Assembly (NCBI GenBank): GCA_023376005.1 | Contig: CM042145.1 | Location: forward strand, 66,024,974 to 66,088,973 | Length of the DNA: 64,000 bases | Reading direction: 5' to 3' | Source: Doryteuthis pealeii | Lineage: Eukaryota; Mollusca; Cephalopoda; Myopsida; Loliginidae | Part shown: in pieces, positions 56,338 to 64,000 of the stretch | Layout: every line of letters starts with the position of its first letter | How positions within the stretch are numbered: position 1 is the stretch's first letter | Made by a program: the position numbers and the translations under genes | The notes under the pieces: model-generated | Seen by the model: the letters and a program-made list of their open reading frames with translations, nothing else | Database searches by the model: none | Told to the model about the DNA's origin: nothing

Positions 56338-56623
56338 GTGGTCCTTCATCTCCAGTCTCCGATCTCTTTGTCTTATTTTGGTGCCCCTAGAAAGTTTTTA
56401 AGTGACAACAGCGGCGGCGAATTCTCAAATGAAAAATACAGGGAAATGAATGAGAAACTGAATATAGAAACTGCGACAACACCAGGTGAGTCGCCATTTA
56501 GCAACGGGATTGTGGAACGCCATGATCAGATATTGTCAGAGGCATTTTACAAAACTATGACAGATGTGAAATGTGATCCAAAAATTGCACTGGCATGGGC
56601 AGTAAGTGTCAAGAACACCTTAC
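56338..56623 (+). pseudogene. integrase core of an LTR retrotransposon, first part
   Basis: Reads FGAPRKFLSDNSGGEFSNEK and SPFSNGIVERHDQILSEAF. Asp 23 and Glu 60 are the second and third catalytic residues of the DDE integrase; the spacing is 36 rather than the usual 35 because of an extra Ser in DNSGGEF. The first catalytic Asp and the HHCC zinc domain are missing. The frame is cut at 56624 by a solo LTR and resumes at 57088. Confidence 0.8.
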
Positions 56624-57082
56624 TGTTACATAATTATTGGATCCCTAATACTTATATAAGATAGTGTAGAAACATAATGGCGATTAGTGCAGCTGATGGC
56701 CTTGAGAGTGAGAGACGGCGCTTGACCTCACTCTCACCTTGCCTTCCGGGGATAAATCCTGAGAACCGGAAGGCATGGAAGACCCTGTCTTCTGGTTTAA
56801 GGATAGTAAGTTTAAGTCAGTTAGCAAGTAGGAGCTGAGCTCGTAGGATGTGCGCAGATGTCTGGTTTGGGGATTTACAAATAAAGTAACATCAAAGTAA
56901 ATCGAAGTCTTGTGTTTATTACCTAAAAACTAACAATGACACAGGGCTTCTGATAAGGAGAAATCCCTAACAGAAACCAGACCCAAAGTCCCCAAGAAAG
57001 TCCAGACCTTAGAAGAGACAAGACCAAGATAGACAATCAGAATAGCCGGCCAGAAGTAAGAAGTAAGAAAGGGTATACAACA
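56624..57082 (+). repeat. solo LTR inside the integrase
   Basis: 459 bp, starting TGTTACATAATTATTGG and ending GGTATACAACA, flanked by the perfect 5-bp duplication CTTAC (56619-56623 and 57083-57087). Contains an AATAAAG signal near 56880. Removing it with one duplication restores the integrase reading frame. Same family as 46873-47426. Confidence 0.88.
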
Positions 57083-57450
57083 CTTACAAAATAATGGCGG
57101 TTTTAGTCCAAACCAATTAGTATTTGGAGTTAACCCTAACCTTCCATCAATTTTAGAAGATAAACTTCCAGCTCTAGAGTTCATCTATTGATATTATACG
57201 TCAGAACCTGGAAGACATGGAAGCCTTACACAGTTAACCATTAGAGCACTTTCCCCTCTACCTAGGCTTTGCAGGGTAGCCAATTCTAGTCTTAAAATAA
57301 AATTAAAACACTAAGATCAGGCTAGATGATTTTTAGGAGGAATCCTTTTCACTATTTATATTTTACACCCCCAACCCTCACTGTAAAAGGGTGTTTTAAC
57401 TCACGCCCAACATCAGTAACCCACTCTCTTGGTAATCCTTATGAGATTTT
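57083..57450 (+). pseudogene. integrase, second part, with interruption
   Basis: After the LTR the frame reads NGGFSPNQLVFGVNPNLPSI and LEDKLPALE, the region behind the integrase core. It fails near 57185. Between 57230 and 57445 lies unassigned sequence, after which the same SP-x-QLVFG block starts again at 57450. Confidence 0.7.
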
Positions 57451-57912
57451 AGTCCAAAGCAATTAGTATTTGGAGTTAACCCTAACCTTCCATCAATTTT
57501 AGAAGATAAACTTCCAGCTCTGGAGAGTTCATCTACCGATATTATATGTCAGAACATGGAAGCCTTACAAAGTGCCAGACAAAATTATATCGCAGCAGAG
57601 TCAAGTGAAAGGATCAGGAGAGCACTCAGACATAAGGTGCGTACTTATTCAGATGTGGTGTATGATAATGGTAATAAAGTTTATTATCGCAGAAAAGATT
57701 TTAAAGGTTGGAAAGGTCCTGCAGTTGTTCTTGGGAAAGAAGGACAAACTGTATTGGTACGCCATGGAGGAGCTTACTATCGTGTTCATCCATGCCAATT
57801 AATGAAAGTGAAGGACAATAGTAATATCTACCAGGCCGAAAAGAGTTCTCACAACCGAAACAGTTCAAGGGAGATAACTCATAATCAACATAATCAGCCC
57901 AGCTGGCTGTAA
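57448..57912 (+). pseudogene. integrase C-terminal part (second, longer copy)
   Basis: Repeats the QLVFGVNPNLPSILEDKLPA block of 57103-57185 and continues to MEALQSARQNYIAAESSERI, RRALRHKVRTYSDVVYDNGN, a KVYYRRKDFKGWKGPAVVLG motif and YYRVHPCQLMKVKD. The YYRR-x-x-x-x-GWKGPA block is a GPY/F-like C-terminal integrase module. The Gln/Asn-rich end matches the inverted frame at 56057-56335. Confidence 0.75.
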
Positions 57913-58379
57913 ATGCCTTACAAGAAAGTTGATAGATAGAAAATAAGTCCCACATGATAGGTAGTCAAAAAAAGAAAATCAACGACAGTCCCTGCCAGGT
58001 AGGCTGAACATTTATTTCATTTTAACTACTGTATCTGTCTTACTGGCATTAATTTATTTAGTTTATTATTGATAGGGATAATTTAACACACCACCAGGCT
58101 ATCAAAATAGCAGCACATGCGTCCAAGTTTTCCATTTTCAGGGGAAAAGACTCCGAATTTCAACACTAGGTAAAGGCTTTGAAAAAGAAGGCTAGAATTT
58201 ACCAGCTAACACACAGTTGGTGTTATCAGTTATCCAATGATCCGAATGTGGTCAGGATAGGATACGATTGTCTGTTTGGGTAAAGAATTGACCCTAGCAG
58301 AGGGGGATAAAGGGAGTTTACGTGATGTGTATCAAATCGCAGAAATAGATTGTAAATATTCTCTTTTCTTGTCAAAAGA
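57913..58379. other. unassigned stretch before the parvovirus-like sequence
   Basis: One plus-strand frame from about 58265 (GKELTLAEGDKGSLRDVYQI) stays open to about 58437 but I do not recognise it. Otherwise no feature. Confidence 0.4.
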
Positions 58380-59242
58380 GGCACGATTGGAGGGATACAA
58401 ACAGCGGAAAAGTTTTCTTAAAAGCAGGGATGGAATTTAATCACGGATGGAAAAATCCGTCCCTATTTAGGCACCCGATGACAAACGTGACTGTTGCAGG
58501 AAAAACCACTGTGTGCGGAGCAATATTTAACAACGCAAACTACGCAAACGAGGATGACCATGAACATGGGAATACAACAGACGGCAGCTTAAATGTATGT
58601 ACTATGGGCAGATTCGATACGCCATCAAACAATGAAAAAATGAAACTATGGCGGCAAGGAGAGAAACGAAACGTTATACACACTGACATTTCTGAAGATT
58701 ACAACATGCTAGAAGTAAGTAATATAAACAGCAATTACGTACCAGTGACGAGACCAGTGCCACTAGGAGAAGAAAACGAAGACAATCCGTGGTACCAAAT
58801 CCCAGGATCATATTGTGTCGCAAACAGAACACTATTGAATTATCAATTACACACAACGGAAGACCCGCCCAAAAACGTATACATTAACTTGCCGATGATG
58901 CACAGGCCTAACGATAAAGAAGACAACGTATACGCAGAATTCAAAGTAAAATATGACGCTACTATTACTACTTATTATGACCAGTACGAGCATCCACAAC
59001 AAATAATAACACAGTGCAGAGATGCGGGACAATCGATGTTGGGAGGGGCTAATTGGGAACAATACCTTATCACGCAGCCGGGCCGCCATCTGCACGGTAA
59101 CGCCGTCAAACAATGCCTACATTCACGCACGACAGCCATGCCCTACACTGATGACCCATTTACGTGGCATGCAAGTGAATACGGGAACATGCAAACAAAG
59201 AACTTGAAAACAATTGATAAACATCTGCTGAGCAAACAATAG
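58380..59242 (+). pseudogene. endogenous parvovirus capsid (VP) C-terminal region
   Basis: Open frame of 270 codons from ATG 58430, continuous with about 50 bp of upstream open frame, so the ATG is probably internal. YQIPGSYCVANRTLLNYQLH is followed by TTEDPPKNVYINLPMM and a VYAEFKVKYDATITTYYDQY strand near residues 145-185. A DPP-x-x-(V/I)(Y/F)I-x-LP motif followed by beta-strand-like repeats is typical of the capsid C-terminus of densovirus- and chaphamaparvovirus-like viruses. Role: structural shell protein. The N-terminal half (jelly-roll start, any phospholipase region) is absent. Composition is more AC-rich on this strand than its neighbours. Confidence 0.7.
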
Positions 59243-59323
59243 GAAAAGGCGCCAGAAACACACAATATATACGACAACATTTAAATTTAACGCACTTCGA
59301 AGGCAGGCAGCAGACGAGTAAAG
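59243..59323. other. VP-NS1 junction
   Basis: Only 81 bp, A-rich, between the VP stop and the NS1 start, without a hairpin terminal repeat. In exogenous parvoviruses NS1 comes before VP, so this junction is a rearrangement or a relic of a head-to-tail form. Confidence 0.6.
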
Positions 59324-60175
59324 ATGGAGGAAAAAAGATTACCGAGAAAAGTTGACACAAGTTCAGAATTCAACCAAAAATTTTTCGACACCAGTAATAC
59401 CAACGGTTTAACAGCATACACCTTTATATATAGATTTCAAAACGACAATGAATTCACATGGACAGAGAATGGGATTTACTCACACCCAAGTGTAATCCTA
59501 CAACACGGAGGGAGTGAAAATGCAAAATTTTTACTTAAAATTGTGTGTAATAACCCATCGATAACGATTTTCCACGAAAGATCTTACGGAAACAACAAAA
59601 ACTGTCAGGATGTACCCCATTTCCACATCATTTTATGGATGAGACAACACCCCAGCAGTAACTATGCATTCGGAAAGCTAAAAGAATACCTAAAGTCTAC
59701 TAGAGCAAATCGACCGTACGACATGACATGTCCAGCAGTTTTCAAACCGGATGGACTAATAGACTACTTCAAAAAGGGGGTAGTCAATAAACAACTGCTT
59801 TGTACTAACGACTTGAACACTACGTCACAGAAAATGTTTATGGAAAACCTAACGGGGAGCGATTTCTCAGTAGCTGTGCAGCATGACGAACATTATAAAA
59901 TTAATGTAGCAAGTGACACAGTCCGACAGAACAAATTTGCTTTCATAAAGTCACTAATGAAGGCAGCCGGAGCAACTGATCAAGGACAGATAATGAAGTA
60001 TGTACATCAGCAGCCTGATCAGAAAATTAAAAAAGAGTGGTCTGTCACATACAGGTCCACGCCAAATATAAAATCTATAATAAACGATGCAGCGGCTGAA
60101 TTAAACGCTGAAACTAGAATAAGCCCCATATGGAAACAAATTGCAGAAAAAAAAAAAATTACTTTCCGAAATTAA
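59324..60175 (+). pseudogene. endogenous parvovirus NS1 N-terminal (HUH nuclease) region
   Basis: 283 codons. DVPHFHIILWM at residues 96-106 holds the H-hydrophobic-H motif (His 99, His 101) of HUH-type rolling-hairpin nucleases; LIDYFKKG with Tyr 148 fits the nicking-tyrosine motif. In exogenous viruses this domain nicks the viral origin. The frame stays open for the whole nuclease domain, then is lost near 60150 in a long A run (AAAAAAAAAAAA); coding continues in 60141-60371. Long open frames suggest recent integration, but the missing helicase makes it non-functional. Confidence 0.82.
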
Positions 60176-60371
60176 TAACACATACTGGGACGTGAACACT
60201 TCCTTAGACATTTACGAAGAATGGTGTAACTTCCATAAAATTGATCCGAAACAATTCGGAAAAGACCTATTTAACGTGTGTCACAAAATACTACCAAAAA
60301 TAAACTCATTTCACCTACAAGGTCCAACATTCATAACAAATCCAAAATGGAAAGAGATCCTTGAAGCTTGA
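60141..60371 (+). pseudogene. NS1 continuation up to the helicase start, truncated
   Basis: Carries NTYWDVNTSLDIYEEWCNF and INSFHLQGPT. The last motif is where the Walker A loop of the SF3 helicase begins in NS1, but the GK(S/T) does not follow; instead unrelated residues lead to a stop at 60371. The viral sequence therefore ends within Walker A. Confidence 0.75.
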
Positions 60372-60375
60372 TCAA

Positions 60376-60640
60376 AGAAACACAGTCTTGCAGTTGATTA
60401 ATGCATGACTTAAAAAAAAGCCCTTAGTTAGAGAGAGCAACATAGTAAGAAGATTGAAGAGATGACAAGATGACAACCGGCCAAGAGATAGAAGTAAAGG
60501 AAACAGCACTAGACGGTCATAACTGAAAGGAAGAAGATAGAAAGGAGAATAAGTCACGACTATCTGTCTGTCTATCACCCAAAGACTATAACTCTTGTTT
60601 ATATAAATCCGCAATGAGCTATATAACACTAGCAAGATTG
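60376..60640 (+). repeat. possible diverged LTR related to 62339-62807
   Basis: Shares with the second half of the 62339-62807 LTR the motif order GGCCAAGAGAT, a GACGGTCATAA/GGCGATCATAA block, TGTTTATATA and CGCAA...TATATAACA. If real, it ends ATATAACA at about 60628. The start and any target duplication are not clear. Confidence 0.4.
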
Positions 60641-60789
60641 GTGTGTGATTGGTAGAATCAGAATATCAATCTTCAAGAATTATTATCTCATTCCTTATGT
60701 CCATTTCACTTGCAAATTCACAATGATCTTTGGTTAAGGACAAATTTGCTTCATGCTTTTAGAAACTCATGGAGAAAATCCCATAATCG
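60641..60789. other. unassigned spacer
   Basis: No feature recognised. Confidence 0.3.
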
Positions 60790-62016
60790 AGAACCCATAG
60801 TAGGTGGCATATATGTAGGGGATGGTATGTCTCTATACAGCAGTTGAAAGTAAACAAGTTGCAATGAGAGAACCCCATAGTAGTGGCATATATGTAGGGG
60901 ATGGTATGTCTCTTATACAGCAGTTGAAAGTAAACAAGTTGCAATGAGAGAACCCCATAGTAAGTGGCATATATGTAGGGGATGGTATGTCTCTTATACA
61001 GCAGTTGAAAGTAAACAAGTTGCAATGAGAGAACCCCATAGTAGGTGGCATATATGTAGGGATGGTATGTCTCTTATACAGCAGTTGAAAGTAAACAAGT
61101 TGCAATGAGAGAACCCCATAGTAAGTGGCATATATGTAGGGGATGGTATGTCTCTTATACAGCAGTTGAAAGTAAACAAGTTGCAATGAGAGAACCCCAT
61201 AGTAAGTGGCATATATGTAGGGGATGGTATGTCTCTTATACAGCAGTTGAAAGTAAACAAGTTGCAATGAGAGAACCCCATAGTAGGTGGCATATATGTA
61301 GGGATGGTATGTCTCTTATACAGCAGTTGAAAGTAAACAAGTTGCAATGAGAGAACCCCATAGTAAGTGGTATGTAGGGGATGGTATGTCTCTTATACAG
61401 CAGTTGAAAGTAAACAAGTTGCAATGAGAGAACCCCATAGTAAGTGGCATATATGTAGGGGATGGTATGTCTCTTATACAGCAGTTGAAAGTAAACAAGT
61501 TGCAATGAGAGAACCCCATAGTAGGTGGCATATATGTAGGGGATGGTATGTCTCTTATACAGCAGTTGAAAGTAAACAAGTTGCAATGAGAGAACCCCAT
61601 AGTAAGTGGCATATATGTAGGGGATGGTATGTCTCTTATACAGCAGTTGAAAGTAAACAAGTTGCAATGAGAGAACCCCATAGTAAGGCATATATGTAGG
61701 GGATGGTATGTCTCTTATACAGCAGTTGAAAGTAAACAAGTTGCAATGAGAGAACCCCATAGTAGGTGGCATATATGTAGGGATGGTATGTCTCTTATAC
61801 AGCAGTTGAAAGTAAACAAGTTGCAATGAGAGAACCCCATAGTAGGTGGCATATATGTAGGGGATGGTATGTCTCTTATACAGCAGTTGAAAGTAAACAA
61901 GTTGCAATGAGAGAACCCCATAGTAGGTGGCATATATGTAGGGGATGGTATGTCTCTTATACAGCAGTTGAAAGTAAACAAGTTGCAATGAGAGAACCCC
62001 ATAGTAAGTGGCATAT
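60790..62016. repeat. minisatellite, about 80-bp unit, about 15.5 copies
   Basis: Units read GAGAACCCCATAGTAGGTGG, then CATATATGTAGGGGATGGTA, TGTCTCTTATACAGCAGTTG and AAAGTAAACAAGTTGCAAT. Units are over 95% alike; they differ mainly by GTAGG/GTAAG, one or two missing G in the GGGG run, and small deletions at about 61368 and 61684. All long frames here (both strands, up to 273 codons) come from the repeat and are not genes. Confidence 0.95.
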
Positions 62017-62338
62017 ATTTTTACATAATCTATGGGGTTGCATAAGATTATTGTCAATCCCCTGTATTTCTAAAGGGATGGCCCTATTTTAGTAAATTGA
62101 AATATTGATGATTAATTTTATGTTGGTTTTTACGGATTTTAACTGATGTTTTATTGTGGATATGAAGAATGTTTTAAGAGAGGAAAAAGACAAACTTTTA
62201 AATTTAATCAGAGATTGTTTGGTAAAAAGTAAACTTTGTAATTTTGATATTGATGATGAATTGTGGATTTTTGACTCTGGTGATTTGTTGAAGAAAAATT
62301 GTTGCATAATCTATGAAAGCATAGATTATTAACAACAC
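62017..62338. other. AT-rich stretch, no gene
   Basis: Contains two copies of CATAATCTATG (62025 and 62304) but no coding frame that I accept. It ends at the LTR start. Confidence 0.4.
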
Positions 62339-62807
62339 TGTGTAGGGAAAATGGAAAGTTACAGACCGTTGGGGAACTTTTAACCCCAGAGGCAAAAAAA
62401 AACGCAAATCACGTGAAGTCACGTGAGAGCTAGTTAGATCCTCAGTTCCAGGCAGGATGTTGGCAGAGAGAGGTGTCTCTTGCCTTAGCTGGAACTCAAC
62501 TACACGCGCCATGTTAGATAGTAAAGAAACTTAGTTAAGAATAAAGTTGTAAAAAGTAATATGGCGTTGTTGGTTGATGCATGTATTAGTTAGAAGAGCG
62601 GCCAAGAGATGAAGAAACAACAAGATAAAATCCAACATGGCGAGAAGAAATAGAAAGATGCAACAAGCAAGAAAACTAGGCGATCATAAATGGCCAAAGA
62701 AAGAAAGTTATGCATCTCATCTCTCTGATACTCTGTCTACCTCCCTCACTCTCCCTATCACATATGAACATTGTTTATATACCCGCAACATGTGTGGGTA
62801 TATAACA
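62339..62807 (+). repeat. 5' LTR of another LTR element
   Basis: About 469 bp starting TGTGTAGGGAAAATGG and ending TGTGGGTATATAACA. Called from its end: TAATACACGATTTGGTGACC follows, the same leader and PBS context as behind the LTR at 37463-37932 (TACACGATTTGGTG). No 3' LTR is inside the window, so the element continues beyond 64000 or this is a solo LTR with leader. Contains GAGTCACGTGA-like palindromic bases near 62411 (CACGTGAAGTCACGTGAG). Confidence 0.6.
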
Positions 62808-62819
62808 TAATACACGATT

Positions 62820-62837
62820 TGGTGACCTGCCTTGCAA
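62820..62837 (+). other. primer-binding-site-like sequence
   Basis: TGGTGACCTGCCTTGCAA, 12 bases behind the LTR end. Compared with 37942 the five bases CAAAG are missing between TGGTG and ACCTGC. Confidence 0.55.
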
Positions 62838-62842
62838 TTGTG

Positions 62843-62874
<32 letters not shown>

Positions 62875-63163
62875 AGAAAGAAAGAAATCAACTTAATAGT
62901 TATGAATGAAAAAAAAAAAAAAAAAAAAAAATATATAGGACTTTAATTATGATATTTTTACAGACAGTTTGCAAAAGTGAAAGGGAGAGAAAAAAAAAAG
63001 TCTAAATTGTATCACTAGAAATTACATTTTTGTGAAAGTTTGATTTTTATATCAAGAACGAATTAAACTTCCCATTCCACCTGGTTCCACCAGAACTAAA
63101 ATATTCCTGTAATATTTTGACTGGTTACCATGGTAACCAACGTAAGTAAAAACATAGGGAAAG
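62838..63163. other. leader region with poly(A) runs
   Basis: Two long A runs (62846-62870 and 62910-62930) and A/G-rich DNA. No gene. A GGTTACCATGGTAACC perfect palindrome lies at 63124-63139. Confidence 0.5.
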
Positions 63164-63553
63164 TAGCTGAAACAAGAGAAAACTCATTTACCCTCAAGAA
63201 ACGAATACACATGGCAGAAAATACTCTCTAAACAACACGGCATTGTTGAAGGAAGGAAAATAAAAGGAAAAGGTATCACTGTTAGTAACAGGGACCGTGA
63301 AATCCACACTCAGGGGAAATTTCCTGGGGTGAAAACAACACATGGTGACAAATTTTCCAAAAATCAAGAGAAATCAATTGTAAAATGCTACAATTGCAAA
63401 AACGAATATAAAAGCTTTGTAATCCACACTGATGAGGACAATAGTCTGCTTAATCCAAATAATCCTACTCGATGTACTTTAGAAAAAACTGATGGACATA
63501 TCAATATAAATCCAATTAATGATAGATGCATTGGAAACAGCTATGTGCATTAA
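63164..63553 (+). CDS. unknown frame downstream of the LTR, possibly gag-related
   Basis: Open for about 130 codons without a clear ATG start. It includes EYTWQKILSKQHGIVEGRK, KGKGITVSNRDREIHTQG and KCYNCKNEYKSFVIHTDEDN with a C-x2-C pair. It follows the LTR/PBS, where gag is expected, but has no typical gag core or CCHC knuckle, so I cannot assign it. A second frame (63579-63863) continues with several Cys and His residues. Confidence 0.3.
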
Positions 63554-64000
63554 AGCTAAATCAGGAATAATGTTATAATTGAGGTTCTATGAACAGGATT
63601 ACCATTATGGCCATGTTTGTAAATCAAACTACCATTGGGCATATTGTGAAGGTAGTAGTATTACTTCTACCGGGGGGGGGGGCTGCAAAGTAACTATACT
63701 AAATCTGATCTGTCATCAATTATTCCCCCCACCGTATAAAGTTACAATTTGCGGCAAAAAGAAAAACTGCTATCCAGTGGAAAAAAAAGAAAAAAACAAA
63801 GAAGGAAGAGGAATTTTTTTTCCAAATAAAGACTTAAAATCTGCCTTTGTGATAATTATTTAAGATATTAGATTGACCACACAAAGAAGAATAAAACTGA
63901 TATCCAATAAAAGAATGGAAATTTCTTCACACAAATGAAGATTATTAAAATCTAATTCCTTTGTAAATTATCATCAAAGATGTTACATTAGCAACAAAAA
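63554..64000. other. end of window, unassigned
   Basis: Contains a frame at 63579-63863 (HVCKSNYHWAYCEG) interrupted by a G9 run near 63671, and A-rich tail sequence. No known family recognised. Confidence 0.3.

Noticed and set aside
60790..62016. CRISPR-like array
   Set aside because: Units are directly adjacent with no unique spacers; eukaryotic minisatellite.
60759..62092. Long frames on both strands (up to 273 codons)
   Set aside because: Entirely encoded by the 80-bp minisatellite; the period is not a multiple of three, so open frames arise by chance of composition.
62846..62870. Poly(A) tail of a retroposed transcript
   Set aside because: Located in the leader of an LTR element with a second A run nearby; no target duplication found.

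Overview
The window is eukaryotic, non-coding-like DNA made almost entirely of transposable-element remains. Evidence is low GC, many microsatellites, splice-like signals, LTR, LINE, Penelope, Helitron, Merlin and piggyBac fragments, and no intact host gene. Short motifs of the type AAGGGAAATAACTC recur often; this motif is very common in mollusc genomes, so a mollusc (or at least a lophotrochozoan) is my inference. No gene here looks functional.

Layout. Positions 1-1341 are AT-rich sequence before a 100-base N gap (1342-1441). From 1442 to about 32919 the sequence is one huge inverted repeat: arms of about 15.6 kb (1442-17097 and 17284-32919) around a spacer of about 186 bp, with the turn-around inside a satellite of about 156-bp units. 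Every feature of the left arm returns in reverse order on the opposite strand of the right arm: terminal-inverted-repeat (TIR) elements, a LINE C-terminus, a Penelope-like fragment, a non-autonomous Helitron, a SINE-like element with target-site duplications, a MITE, tRNA-like heads and a LINE reverse transcriptase remnant. The left arm starts exactly at the gap and the arms differ mainly by single-base indels, so a fold-back read or assembly artefact is a serious alternative to a true palindrome.

From 32920 to 55300 a cassette resembling a broken exon with splice-like borders is repeated many times. Between its copies lie a Ty3/gypsy-type LTR element (37463-45390) with gag, protease, RT, RNase H and an envelope-like gene but no visible integrase; a Helitron nested in that element with a GC-rich insert inside it; a Merlin-like transposase segment reading in frame into a piggyBac-like transposase, split by a solo LTR; a short LTR element without recognisable pol genes (50038-52013); fragments of a LINE-type restriction-like endonuclease; and a hammerhead-ribozyme-like fold.

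From 55860 to 57912 lie gag and integrase remains of another LTR element, with its tail inverted and a solo LTR inside the integrase. Positions about 58380-60371 hold an endogenous parvovirus fragment: the capsid C-terminus followed by the NS1 N-terminus. A minisatellite of about 80-bp units (60790-62016) follows, and the window ends in the 5' LTR and leader of a further LTR element (62339 onward). The elements record successive nested insertions rather than a working gene set.
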